The notes below the pieces were generated by a model. The model made no database searches. It saw only the letters and a list, made by a program, of their open reading frames with translations, and was not told the origin of the DNA. 8,173 nucleotides of DNA, taken from positions 1-8,173 of the forward strand of contig DERU01000036.1 of the NCBI GenBank assembly GCA_002361095.1. Direction: 5' to 3'. Below, piece after piece: positions 1-6,458 of the stretch. The DNA is from Lachnospiraceae bacterium UBA3332 (GTDB lineage: Bacteria; Bacillota; Clostridia; Lachnospirales; Lachnospiraceae). Numbering within the stretch: position 1 is the first letter of the stretch; each line of letters opens with the position of its first letter. A program made the position numbers and the translations under genes.

Positions 1-18
1 GCGTACTCGCGCGTGAGG

Positions 19-36
19 AAAAAGCTGCCTGACAGC
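19..36 (-). terminator. Weak candidate terminator after the regulator gene
   Basis: On the minus strand a short stem (GCTGT pairing with GCAGC, one G-U pair, three-base loop) is followed directly by five T residues (plus-strand A run at 19-23). It lies about 75 bases past the regulator's stop. A second 6-bp hairpin, ACCGCG with CGCGGT at 38-43 and 49-54, precedes it. The stem is short for an intrinsic terminator, so this is tentative. Confidence 0.3.
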
Positions 37-111
37 AACCGCGCTCGACGCGGTATGTGCGCACAACGCACGCTTTTCTATTACGAAAATCCCTGTGCGC
101 CGCTTCCCGTA

Positions 112-2316
112 TCAAACGTGGCTCCGGTACTTGCCGGGTGTTATGCCCTCCAGTTTTTTAAAGACACGGATAAAAGACACGTCGCTGCAGAATCCGCTTT
201 GCAGGGCGATGGCAGAGAGCGTCAAATCGGACTGCGCCATCAGGCTTTTGGCGTGGTCGATGCGCAGGCGTTGGACATAATCCAGCAAATTGCGCCCGGT
301 TCCCTTTTTAAAGGCTTTTGAGACATAAGCGTTGCTGACATTGAGCTGGTCGGAGACATAAAAGGCGCTGAACATGGGATCCAGGTAGTGCTCCTGCGTG
401 ATGGCCAGAATTTTGTCCACCATGCTTTCCTGCGGGGAAACGTGCAAAAGGTGTTCGGAAAGCTGCTGTAGGATCGCATAGTATTCCGATTCCAGCTGTT
501 CGATGGAGGAGCAATCCATGAGGCGGTCCATGAGCGAGTATTTTTCCCAGAGGTTATTTTCGTTGATTTCATTCATTTCTGCCAGTACGGATACCGTATG
601 GTCGATAAAACTGAAGAGCTTGCACTTGATAAAGGGCAGCGAATAGTGGGGAGCCTTCAGTTCGTCAAAAATCTGCCGCTGGATCATGCGGGCGGCGTCA
701 AAATCCTGATCCCGAAGGAGATTGGAATATTTTCTGAACCACATTTCAAAAATCAAATTGCGGTCATAGGAAACGGCGGCATGGCTGACTTCCGTATAGT
801 GGCTGCATCCCTGTTCCCCCAGAAAGCGCATATGATCCGTAATTTTTTGTGTTTCCTCGTAGGCGAAAGCCAGCTGTGTCAGTCCCCGGTGGATATCGCT
901 GAAAGCGATGATGAGTTTCTCCTGCCAGGTTCCAAGCGTCCCATCCAGCCAGTCATACCTGGGATAGGCCGTCGTGCCGAAATAAAAGATTTTGATATCA
1001 TGCCGGCCGGAAAGCCGGTACCATTCCTGTTCGCCGTCTGCCGGCGGCAGGGGGGGAAGGGCAGGGGCAAGACGGGCGAGCAGGCTGTCGCTTTCGCTGT
1101 AAAAGCGGATCAGCTGTACATAGGGACCGCAGATCTCTAAGTGGAATTTGCGCATATATTCCGCAACCAGGGTATCGGAAAGAATTTCCCCGTGGATCAG
1201 CTTGGAGAGCAGTCCTTCCCGGTAAAGGTTTTGGTTTTGGGAAATCAGTTCCGCCGAACTGCTGCGGATATCCATCAGTTCATCGATGGAACGTTCGATG
1301 CGCGCAAGGGCGGATTCCTCCGGCGTGTCGGCGGGGGAAGCTTTGCTGGCAAGGTGGGAGATGGGACGGTAGTTATAATTTGCCAGACAGACGCTGAGTA
1401 AAATGCCGGCGCCCACAAGAACCAGAAAACAGACGGAAGCGATCACACGGCTGTGAGAAAGCGTATGCGCGAATTCCAGTGTGGGCATTAGGGCTACGTG
1501 CATCAGCGGGTATTTGTCGGAAGAGACGGCGTACAGGGTATACGCCCCCAATGTGTGGAGCCCCGGGGTGAGGGAGGCCGGGTCGAGTCCGTACTGGTCG
1601 GTCAGTGTCCGGGCGGAAACGGAGGAGAACAGAATGCGGCCCTGTCCGTCCACCGTGAAAAGATGCGAATCGGTGGAAAGGACGGAGGTATCCCGGTAAG
1701 GGGACGCAAGCATGGGATCCACGATGAAAGCCAGCGTGCCCAGCATATTTTTGGAGGAGCCGTAAGGAAGCGTATACAAAATGGCGATATCGGAGGAATA
1801 GCGCCCCGTGCCCCCCAAAGGAATCCGGCTTCCCCCATGGAAAGCGTCCAGCCTGGAAAGAAAAGCGCCGTCATTTAAGTGGTATTGGTTCCATACCTGC
1901 AGGGAATAGACGGACGAGTCGGTGATCAGCATTTCCTGTTGGGGCAGATAGATGAAGATCGTGTCGATATAGCTGTTTAGAAATTTGTAGCTGTTTAGTT
2001 TTTCGATCAGAGACGGCAGATCGTAGTGCAGCTGGGGCGGGATATCGCCGTGACAGGCCAGAAAGGTATGAATGGCCTGGTCGCCGCTTAATTCCTTGGC
2101 GAGACTGTCGAGGGCGTCAAGGTTCCCTTCGAGGGCAGACTGATAGGAGACCGCTTCATTATGGGCGATCTGGCTGGAATAGTTGGAAATCGTTCCAATC
2201 AGGTTGGAGGACAAAAAAAGCAGTATGCCTGTCAGAAGAACCAGGAACAGTAAATAGGAAACGAGGAGTTTACGGAAAAATACGGCGGTTCTCAGTTTCT
2301 GGAAAAAGGTTCTCAT
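112..2316 (-). CDS. Membrane-bound AraC-family transcriptional regulator with extracytoplasmic sensor region
   Basis: This 734-residue protein probably senses a sugar signal outside the cell and controls the divergent uptake operon. A basic N-terminus leads into a first membrane segment at about residues 18-40. An extracytoplasmic region of about 250 residues (41-288, Cache-like by position and size) precedes a second membrane segment at about 291-313. A linker and a long cytoplasmic region without a receiver motif I recognise follow. The C-terminus (about 632-734) is a clear AraC/XylS DNA-binding domain with two helix-turn-helix units: one around VSDQLNVSNAYVSKAFKK, one around IALQSGFCSDVSFIRVFKK ending in GITPGKY. 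The architecture and length match YtdP/YesS-type regulators of B. subtilis, which sit beside sugar transporters. The frame is open for 32 more codons upstream, but I chose ATG 2316 because AAAGGAG lies four bases before it and the hydrophobic start fits. The ligand is unknown. Confidence 0.93.
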   Translation of the reverse strand: MRTFFQKLRTAVFFRKLLVSYLLFLVLLTGILLFLSSNLIGTISNYSSQIAHNEAVSYQSALEGNLDALDSLAKELSGDQAIHTFLACHGDIPPQLHYDLPSLIEKLNSYKFLNSYIDTIFIYLPQQEMLITDSSVYSLQVWNQYHLNDGAFLSRLDAFHGGSRIPLGGTGRYSSDIAILYTLPYGSSKNMLGTLAFIVDPMLASPYRDTSVLSTDSHLFTVDGQGRILFSSVSARTLTDQYGLDPASLTPGLHTLGAYTLYAVSSDKYPLMHVALMPTLEFAHTLSHSRVIASVCFLVLVGAGILLSVCLANYNYRPISHLASKASPADTPEESALARIERSIDELMDIRSSSAELISQNQNLYREGLLSKLIHGEILSDTLVAEYMRKFHLEICGPYVQLIRFYSESDSLLARLAPALPPLPPADGEQEWYRLSGRHDIKIFYFGTTAYPRYDWLDGTLGTWQEKLIIAFSDIHRGLTQLAFAYEETQKITDHMRFLGEQGCSHYTEVSHAAVSYDRNLIFEMWFRKYSNLLRDQDFDAARMIQRQIFDELKAPHYSLPFIKCKLFSFIDHTVSVLAEMNEINENNLWEKYSLMDRLMDCSSIEQLESEYYAILQQLSEHLLHVSPQESMVDKILAITQEHYLDPMFSAFYVSDQLNVSNAYVSKAFKKGTGRNLLDYVQRLRIDHAKSLMAQSDLTLSAIALQSGFCSDVSFIRVFKKLEGITPGKYRSHV

Positions 2317-2320
2317 ATGG

Positions 2321-2327
2321 CTCCTTT
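2321..2327 (-). promoter_or_regulatory. Ribosome binding site that fixes the regulator start
   Basis: Read on the minus strand this is AAAGGAG, four bases before ATG 2316. The spacing is slightly short. No comparable site precedes the upstream in-frame ATG at 2412, so the shorter 734-residue product is preferred over a 766-residue one. Confidence 0.8.
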
Positions 2328-2356
2328 CTTGCGCGGGCAAAAAATGAAAGTAGGGT

Positions 2357-2465
2357 AAAAATTGTATATTTATGGAGAAAATAGACAAATTAAAAATACA
2401 AAAATTGTGCAATATAACTCATTTCCGTGATGAAACGGGTTAAAAGCTGAAAATTGAAAAATTGT
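2357..2465 (+). repeat. Three direct copies of AAAAATTGT
   Basis: AAAAATTGT occurs at 2357-2365, 2400-2408 and 2457-2465. The first copy overlaps the -10 box of the minus-strand promoter and the third overlaps the -35 box and spacer of the plus-strand promoter. The middle copy continues into the small inverted repeat ATTG-TG-CAAT (2404-2413). The copies could be binding sites for the AraC-type regulator, but A/T bias weakens the case. Confidence 0.4.
2361..2388 (-). promoter_or_regulatory. Candidate sigma-A promoter for the regulator gene
   Basis: On the minus strand, TTGTCT (plus 2383-2388) and TACAAT (plus 2361-2366) are separated by 16 bases. The -35 box matches the TTGACA consensus at four of six positions and the -10 box matches TATAAT at five of six. 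Transcription would begin near 2354, about 38 bases before the start codon. Because the region is AT-rich, chance matches are more likely here than elsewhere. Confidence 0.5.
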
Positions 2466-2482
2466 ATTTCGTCGCGTACAAT
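2454..2482 (+). promoter_or_regulatory. Strong candidate sigma-A promoter for the transporter operon
   Basis: TTGAAA (2454-2459) and TACAAT (2477-2482) are separated by exactly 17 bases, each with one mismatch to the TTGACA and TATAAT consensus. Transcription would start near 2489. That gives an untranslated leader of about 220 bases before the binding-protein gene. I saw no rival site of equal quality closer to the gene. Confidence 0.65.
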
Positions 2483-2488
2483 AAGCAT

Positions 2489-2690
2489 AAAGCATTTGTC
2501 GGAAATAGTCAATATGCACCCAAATTATGGAAATCATTTATAGGGAATGCATAATACACTCGAAAGTATATTCCGCGCAGATGCAGGAACCATTTGCCGC
2601 AAAGATCTACATGGGGTATAACCGTATCAGGTAATTTCGGGGGAAGGAGGAGCGGCGGTTCCCAAAGAAAGTGTCAAAAAGACAAAAGGA
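2489..2690 (+). promoter_or_regulatory. Long 5' leader of the transporter operon
   Basis: If the promoter at 2454-2482 is used, this stretch is transcribed but not translated. It contains a possible stem GGGAA (2641-2645) with TTCCC (2659-2663) whose loop side carries most of an AAGGAGG site (2644-2650) that has no start codon at a normal distance. A small TGTC/GACA hairpin (2672-2684) lies just before the true ribosome binding site. I recognise no known riboswitch class. Extent depends on the predicted start site. Confidence 0.35.
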
Positions 2691-2698
2691 AAAGGAGG
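2691..2698 (+). promoter_or_regulatory. Strong ribosome binding site that fixes the binding-protein start
   Basis: AAAGGAGG stands nine bases before ATG 2708. The reading frame is open further upstream (from 2594), but only this start gives a proper lipoprotein signal peptide, so site and signal peptide agree. Confidence 0.9.
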
Positions 2699-2707
2699 AA
2701 TATTTTT

Positions 2708-4417
2708 ATGAGAAACATCCAAAAAGCGGCGGCACTGGCGATGTGCGCGTGTATGACGGTTTCGGCCCTTGCCGGGTGCGGAAAGCAGGACAGCGGTTCG
2801 CCCAATCCTGCAGAGACAAAGCAGGAGACCAAGGCGGAACCGGAGACCGCTTCCGGGCAGGATTTGGCACAGGAACCGGAAGAAAGCGCTGCGGCAGAGG
2901 AAAACGCCATTGTTTTCCCGCTGGAAGAGCAGGTTACCCTGACCATGTGGGCGCCGTTTAACGTAAACGCCGCTTCCGTTATGGAAGATTATAACGGCAG
3001 TCTGGTATTTCAGGAGATGGAAAAGCGGACGAACGTGCATATCGAATTCATCCATCCCGCCATCGGGCAGGACAGCGAACAGTTTAACTTAATGATCGCT
3101 TCCCAGGAGTATCCGGACATGATCATGGGCGGAATTACCAATTATAAAGGCGGCGGGGATCTGGCGGTTGAGGAAGGGGTATTTTTACAGTTAAACGATT
3201 TGATCGATCAATACGCCCCCAACTATAAGGCGATTCTGGAATCCAATCCGGAGGCCAAAAGACAGGCGTCGTCGGACAGCGGAATTATGTCGGCCATACT
3301 GCCCATGATGCGGCAGGAGAATCTGTGCTGGTACGGCCCTTCCATCCGGAAAGACTGGCTGGAGGAAACCGGCCTGGAGGTTCCGGAGACAGTGGGAGAG
3401 TGGGAAGCTTTGCTGGAGCAGATCAAGAAAAACCATCCGGATTCCACACCGCTGGTATTCCATACCTCCGGCGCTTCCGCAGGCAATTCCTTTAAGGACC
3501 GGGGTTATGATTTCTGGGGGATTTTTATGTCCGCTTATGGAATCGGCGCCAGTTCGGGAACCTTTGGGGCGATGTATAACGATAACGGGACGGCAAAGTA
3601 CGCGCCGGTTGAGGACGGCTTTAAGTCGTATCTGGAGATGATGAACCGTTGGTATGAAAACGGATGGATCGATTCGGACTATCCGGCGCGTGACATGGAC
3701 GGCATCAACGCCCTGATTACCTCCGGTATGGCGGGGGCCATGGTGGGTTCGGTGGATATCGCATCCAATCTGTTTGACAGCCAGAACGTGGAATATGTGA
3801 CGGCGCCTTATCCCGTATTGGAAAAAGGGGACGCCGTGCGCCTGCGGGCTTATGATGCGGTGGCTTCCCCGCTGGGCAACTCCGTTTCCGTTACCACGCA
3901 GTGCAAGAGCCCGGAAATTGCCGTGGCTTGGCTGGATTATGCGTTTTCCGAGGAGGGATCCCTGCTTTATAATTTCGGGATGGAGGGTGATACCTACACC
4001 ATGGTGGACGGGATGCCGACTTTTACGGATAAGGTGTTAAACGATCCGGAGATTCCGGGGGAGACGGCACTGTATCTGTACAAAATGCAGGTGTTCCCGC
4101 AGCTTCGCTGGGGTGCGCTGGCCAATCCCAGCACGGTGAAAAATCCCAAGGTTTTGGAGGAAAAGACCGCTTGGACCAATCAGGGAAAGGCCGAACTGAC
4201 CATGCCCCCGATTTCCCTGACTGCGGAAGAAGGAGATGAGCTTGCCAAAATCTTAAATACCACGGATGTGTACCAAAACGAGATGGTGACAAAATTCATT
4301 ATGGGTGTAGAGCCGTTGGATAAATTTGACGAATATGTGGAGCAGATGAAAAAAATGCATATTGAGGATGCGGTAGCAATTTATCAGGGCGCCCTGGACC
4401 GCTATTTGTCCCGTTAA
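2708..4417 (+). CDS. ABC transporter sugar-binding lipoprotein (LplA/YtcQ-like)
   Basis: This 569-residue protein is predicted to capture a sugar or oligosaccharide outside the membrane and hand it to the two permeases downstream. A signal peptide with positive residues and a hydrophobic core ends in the lipobox LAGC, so Cys24 should be lipid-anchored. Residues 25-65 form a low-complexity linker rich in Glu, Ala, Gln and Thr. The binding domain runs from about 66 to the end and has features of the long solute-binding family: a hinge-side segment with EYPDMIMGG (134-142), IRKDWLEETGLEVP (213-226), and a C-terminal stretch LDYAFSEEG (409-417) followed by NFGMEGDTY (422-430). Its length fits the LplA type (about 500 residues plus a longer linker) rather than shorter sugar-binding proteins. 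It is the first gene of the operon, with a strong ribosome site. The substrate is not readable from sequence; the rhamnosidase downstream suggests a rhamnose-bearing one. Confidence 0.93.
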   Translation: MRNIQKAAALAMCACMTVSALAGCGKQDSGSPNPAETKQETKAEPETASGQDLAQEPEESAAAEENAIVFPLEEQVTLTMWAPFNVNAASVMEDYNGSLVFQEMEKRTNVHIEFIHPAIGQDSEQFNLMIASQEYPDMIMGGITNYKGGGDLAVEEGVFLQLNDLIDQYAPNYKAILESNPEAKRQASSDSGIMSAILPMMRQENLCWYGPSIRKDWLEETGLEVPETVGEWEALLEQIKKNHPDSTPLVFHTSGASAGNSFKDRGYDFWGIFMSAYGIGASSGTFGAMYNDNGTAKYAPVEDGFKSYLEMMNRWYENGWIDSDYPARDMDGINALITSGMAGAMVGSVDIASNLFDSQNVEYVTAPYPVLEKGDAVRLRAYDAVASPLGNSVSVTTQCKSPEIAVAWLDYAFSEEGSLLYNFGMEGDTYTMVDGMPTFTDKVLNDPEIPGETALYLYKMQVFPQLRWGALANPSTVKNPKVLEEKTAWTNQGKAELTMPPISLTAEEGDELAKILNTTDVYQNEMVTKFIMGVEPLDKFDEYVEQMKKMHIEDAVAIYQGALDRYLSR

Positions 4418-4440
4418 CGGATTCCGTAAGAGGATGCTTT

Positions 4441-4474
4441 CGGCGAAAAGGCGCATTTTGAGGCTTTTTCGCCG
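4441..4474 (+). promoter_or_regulatory. Twelve-base-pair intercistronic stem-loop after the binding-protein gene
   Basis: CGGCGAAAAGGC (4441-4452) pairs with GCTTTTTCGCCG (4463-4474) through 12 pairs including one G-U, around a 10-base loop. A run of five T lies at 4480-4484, five bases past the stem. Stem-loops between binding-protein and permease genes often stabilise the upstream message or partly end transcription, which raises binding-protein levels over permease. Either role fits. The T run is set back, so a full terminator is unlikely. Confidence 0.65.
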
Positions 4475-4513
4475 TCGCCTTTTTCGGATTCCTGTCAGAA
4501 AAAGGATGCCGAC

Positions 4514-5458
4514 ATGAAAATAATGAAAAAAACAAAAGATGCCATGGGCAGGGTTGGACGGAATTTGAAACGCGATGTGGCGCGGAACAAATATGTCTAT
4601 TTCATGGCAATTCCCGTGGTTGTGTTTTACATTTGCTTTTGCTACCTTCCCATGAGCGGATTGCTGATCGCGTTTCAGGATTATTCCCCGGCCAAAGGAA
4701 TCTGGGGCAGCAAATGGGTGGGATTTGGCAATTTTATGGATTTTTTCCGGGATTACCAGTTTCCGAGGCTTTTGCGCAACACGTTGGCCCTGAGTTTTGA
4801 ACTGATCATATTTGGGTTTCCTGCGCCGATCCTTCTGGCGCTTTTCATCAACGAACTTCGGGGGAAGCATTACCGGAAGTTTGTGCAGACGGTCAGCTAT
4901 CTGCCCCATTTCATTTCCCTGGTGGTGGTCTGCGGCCTGATCAGCAATTTTACGGCTTCCACCGGTGTTGTGAATCAGGTGTTATCTCTTTTTGGACTGG
5001 AGCCCAAAACCATGCTGATGGATCCCAAGCTGTTTCATCCGCTGTTTATTTTATCGGACATCTGGCAGACGGCAGGCTGGAGCAGCATCGTATACCTAGC
5101 GGCCATTTCCGGGATTGATCCCGGACTTTATGAGGCGGCGGCCATCGACGGCGCAGGGCGTTTCAGGAGGATTTTCCATATCACCTTACCGGCGCTTGTG
5201 CCTACCATTACCATTCTGCTGATTATGCGGATCGGCAACATTATGAATTTGGGTTACGAAAAAATTATTTTGCTGTATAACCCCACCATCATGGAAACGG
5301 CCGACATTATCTCCACCTTTACCTATCGGAGGGGGCTGTTGGACGCGGATTACGGGTTCAGTACGGCGGTGGGTATGTTTAATTCCGTTGTGAATTTTGC
5401 AATTTTACTTTTGGCAAATAAGCTGAGCCGGAAAACCACAGGGGAGAGTTTATGGTAA
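4514..5458 (+). CDS. ABC transporter permease, LplB-like
   Basis: This 314-residue integral membrane protein is one half of the import channel. After a basic N-terminus it shows about six hydrophobic segments, the first at about residues 29-54. The conserved EAA loop that docks the ATPase is clear at 207-226 (EAAAIDGAGRFRRIFHITLP). The C-terminus is short and basic. Length and motif match LplB of B. subtilis (about 318 residues). ATG 4514 is preceded by AAAGGA (4501-4506) at seven bases; an in-frame ATG at 4523 is possible but worse placed. It follows the binding-protein gene by 96 bases containing a strong hairpin. It should pair with the permease encoded next. Confidence 0.93.
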   Translation: MKIMKKTKDAMGRVGRNLKRDVARNKYVYFMAIPVVVFYICFCYLPMSGLLIAFQDYSPAKGIWGSKWVGFGNFMDFFRDYQFPRLLRNTLALSFELIIFGFPAPILLALFINELRGKHYRKFVQTVSYLPHFISLVVVCGLISNFTASTGVVNQVLSLFGLEPKTMLMDPKLFHPLFILSDIWQTAGWSSIVYLAAISGIDPGLYEAAAIDGAGRFRRIFHITLPALVPTITILLIMRIGNIMNLGYEKIILLYNPTIMETADIISTFTYRRGLLDADYGFSTAVGMFNSVVNFAILLLANKLSRKTTGESLW

Positions 5459-5532
5459 AAGGAAATGTTTGCAAAAAACATCCGGAAGACGGATGGGATG
5501 CCCGTAAAAACGGGCAGGGGGTGTGGCTATGA
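5452..5532 (+). CDS. Possible 26-residue small protein or coupling frame between the permease genes
   Basis: The frame starts at ATG 5452, inside the last codons of the first permease gene (ATGGTAA junction). Its TGA at 5530-5532 overlaps the ATG of the second permease gene (5529-5531) as ATGA. GGGGAG at 5441-5446 lies five bases before the ATG. The product begins MVKGNVCKKHPEDGW, is hydrophilic and basic, has no membrane segment and resembles no family I know. It fills the gap exactly, so it may serve translational coupling rather than make a functional peptide. Chance is a real alternative because the frame is short. Confidence 0.3.
   Translation: MVKGNVCKKHPEDGWDARKNGQGVWL
5479..5516 (+). 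promoter_or_regulatory. Two tandem hairpins before the second permease gene
   Basis: The first hairpin pairs CATCCG (5479-5484) with CGGATG (5490-5495) around a five-base loop. The second pairs TGCCCGT (5499-5505) with ACGGGCA (5510-5516) around an AAAA loop. The second ends at the first base of the ribosome binding site, so it could affect ribosome access or mark an RNA-processing site. No T run follows, so these are not terminators. Confidence 0.55.
5516..5523 (+). promoter_or_regulatory. Ribosome binding site deciding the second permease start
   Basis: AGGGGGTG is a good match to the 3' end of 16S rRNA and ends five bases before ATG 5529. An in-frame GTG at 5523 would lie inside this site, so ATG 5529 is the better start. 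Confidence 0.65.
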
Positions 5533-6416
5533 TTACGAAACGTTCGTGTGGGGAAGTGGTTTTTGACGTCTTTAACGCGGTCTTTCTGGGAGTGTTGTCC
5601 CTGGTATTTTTGTATCCGATGTGGTATGTGATCATGGCCGCGTTCAGTGATCCTTCCAGGTTTGTCAGCCATACGGGCCTTTTGTGGATTCCGGAGGGAT
5701 TTTCCCTGTCCGGTTTTCAGATGGTGCTTCGCACCGCCAGTATTACCACCGGCTATCTCAATACGATTTTATATGTGGCTGCCGGTACGGCGCTGAATAT
5801 TTTGCTGACCAGCATGGGGGCTTATGTACTCAGCCGCAGGAAATTATATATCCGCCGTTTCCTGTCGCTGGCCATTGTTTTTAACATGTATCTGTCCGGG
5901 GGGCTGATTCCGTTTTACCTCACGGTGCGTAGCCTGGGCCTTTACAATACGCGGTGGGCGCTGCTTCTGCCCACGGCCATCAATACCTGGAACCTGATTG
6001 TGATGCGGACCTCCATGGCGCAGGTTCCGGAAAGCCTGGAGGAGGCGGCAAAGATGGACGGAGCAAATGATTTTGTGATTTTGTTCCGCGTCATTATGCC
6101 TGTGATCAAAAGTACGGTGGCAGTGATGGTTTTGTTTTACGCGGTGCAGCATTGGAACGCATGGTTTCATGCGATGATTTTTTTGCAGGACCGTTCCAAA
6201 TATCCGCTGCAGCTGTTTTTGCGGGAAATTTTGCTGAGCGGGAGCATGACGGACATTGCGGCGGGTTCCACCGGGGAAGACGTGAACAATGTCCTGACGA
6301 TGAATATGCTCAAATATTGTACGATTGTGGTTTCTACCCTGCCGATTCTGTGCATTTATCCTTTTTTGCAGAAATATTTTGCCAAAGGGGTGATGATCGG
6401 CTCGGTGAAAGAATAG
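5529..6416 (+). CDS. Carbohydrate ABC transporter permease, YtcP/LplC-like
   Basis: This 295-residue integral membrane protein is the second half of the import channel. About six hydrophobic segments are visible: the first at about 16-38, others near 79-102, 110-133 and 142-160, one after the EAA loop, and one at the C-terminus. The ATPase-docking EAA loop is at 172-191 (EAAKMDGANDFVILFRVIMP). The ending KYFAKGVMIGSVKE is typical of this permease branch, and the length equals that of LplC. It lies 70 bases after the first permease gene, with two hairpins between them, and 42 bases before the rhamnosidase gene. No ATPase gene follows, so the energising subunit must be encoded elsewhere. Confidence 0.94.
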   Translation: MITKRSCGEVVFDVFNAVFLGVLSLVFLYPMWYVIMAAFSDPSRFVSHTGLLWIPEGFSLSGFQMVLRTASITTGYLNTILYVAAGTALNILLTSMGAYVLSRRKLYIRRFLSLAIVFNMYLSGGLIPFYLTVRSLGLYNTRWALLLPTAINTWNLIVMRTSMAQVPESLEEAAKMDGANDFVILFRVIMPVIKSTVAVMVLFYAVQHWNAWFHAMIFLQDRSKYPLQLFLREILLSGSMTDIAAGSTGEDVNNVLTMNMLKYCTIVVSTLPILCIYPFLQKYFAKGVMIGSVKE

Positions 6417-6427
6417 AGGAAGAGAAA

Positions 6428-6443
6428 GCCCGCCAGGGCGGGC
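6428..6443 (+). promoter_or_regulatory. GC-rich hairpin before the rhamnosidase gene
   Basis: GCCCGC (6428-6433) pairs with GCGGGC (6438-6443) around a CAGG loop, in a 42-base gap. It stands just before the GGGAG ribosome site (6448-6452) and has no T run. It resembles the GCCCGT/ACGGGC hairpin before the second permease gene in stem sequence and position. Confidence 0.55.
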
Positions 6444-6458
6444 GGACGGGAGCAGAAT

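Larger units (their letters stand above)
2317..2707. other. Divergent intergenic control region
   Basis: This 391-base stretch without a convincing gene separates the regulator from the transporter operon. Its left part (about 2340-2560) is strongly AT-rich compared with the genes and holds one promoter candidate per direction plus three copies of AAAAATTGT. Its right part (about 2570-2707) is GC-richer and forms the operon leader. An AraC-type regulator divergent from its target usually binds such a region, so operator sites are expected here, but no operator can be assigned with certainty. Confidence 0.75.

Noticed and set aside
598..1140. A 180-codon plus-strand frame opposite the regulator gene
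   Set aside because: It lies fully antisense to a well-supported AraC-type protein and shows no domain or ribosome site.
2317..2412. N-terminal extension of the regulator from ATG 2412
   Set aside because: The extra 32 codons are AT-rich intergenic sequence containing the predicted promoter -10 and -35 boxes and the ribosome site of the preferred start.
2431..2444. TGAAACGGGTTAAA as a catabolite-response (CcpA) site just upstream of the operon promoter
   Set aside because: It differs from the TGWAANCGNTNWCA consensus at two defined positions, one in the critical central CG, so it is not strong enough to call.
2527..2634. A 35-codon frame in the operon leader (starts MEIIYREC) as a possible leader peptide
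   Set aside because: No ribosome binding site precedes its ATG, and it has no run of regulatory codons. It is probably chance.
2594..2707. N-terminal extension of the binding protein from the upstream in-frame ATG
   Set aside because: It would bury the lipoprotein signal peptide behind 38 residues and overlap the strong ribosome site at 2691-2698.
4253..4909. A 218-codon minus-strand frame across the hairpin gap
   Set aside because: It runs antisense to the end of the binding-protein gene and the start of the permease gene, has no family features, and crosses a structured intergenic gap.
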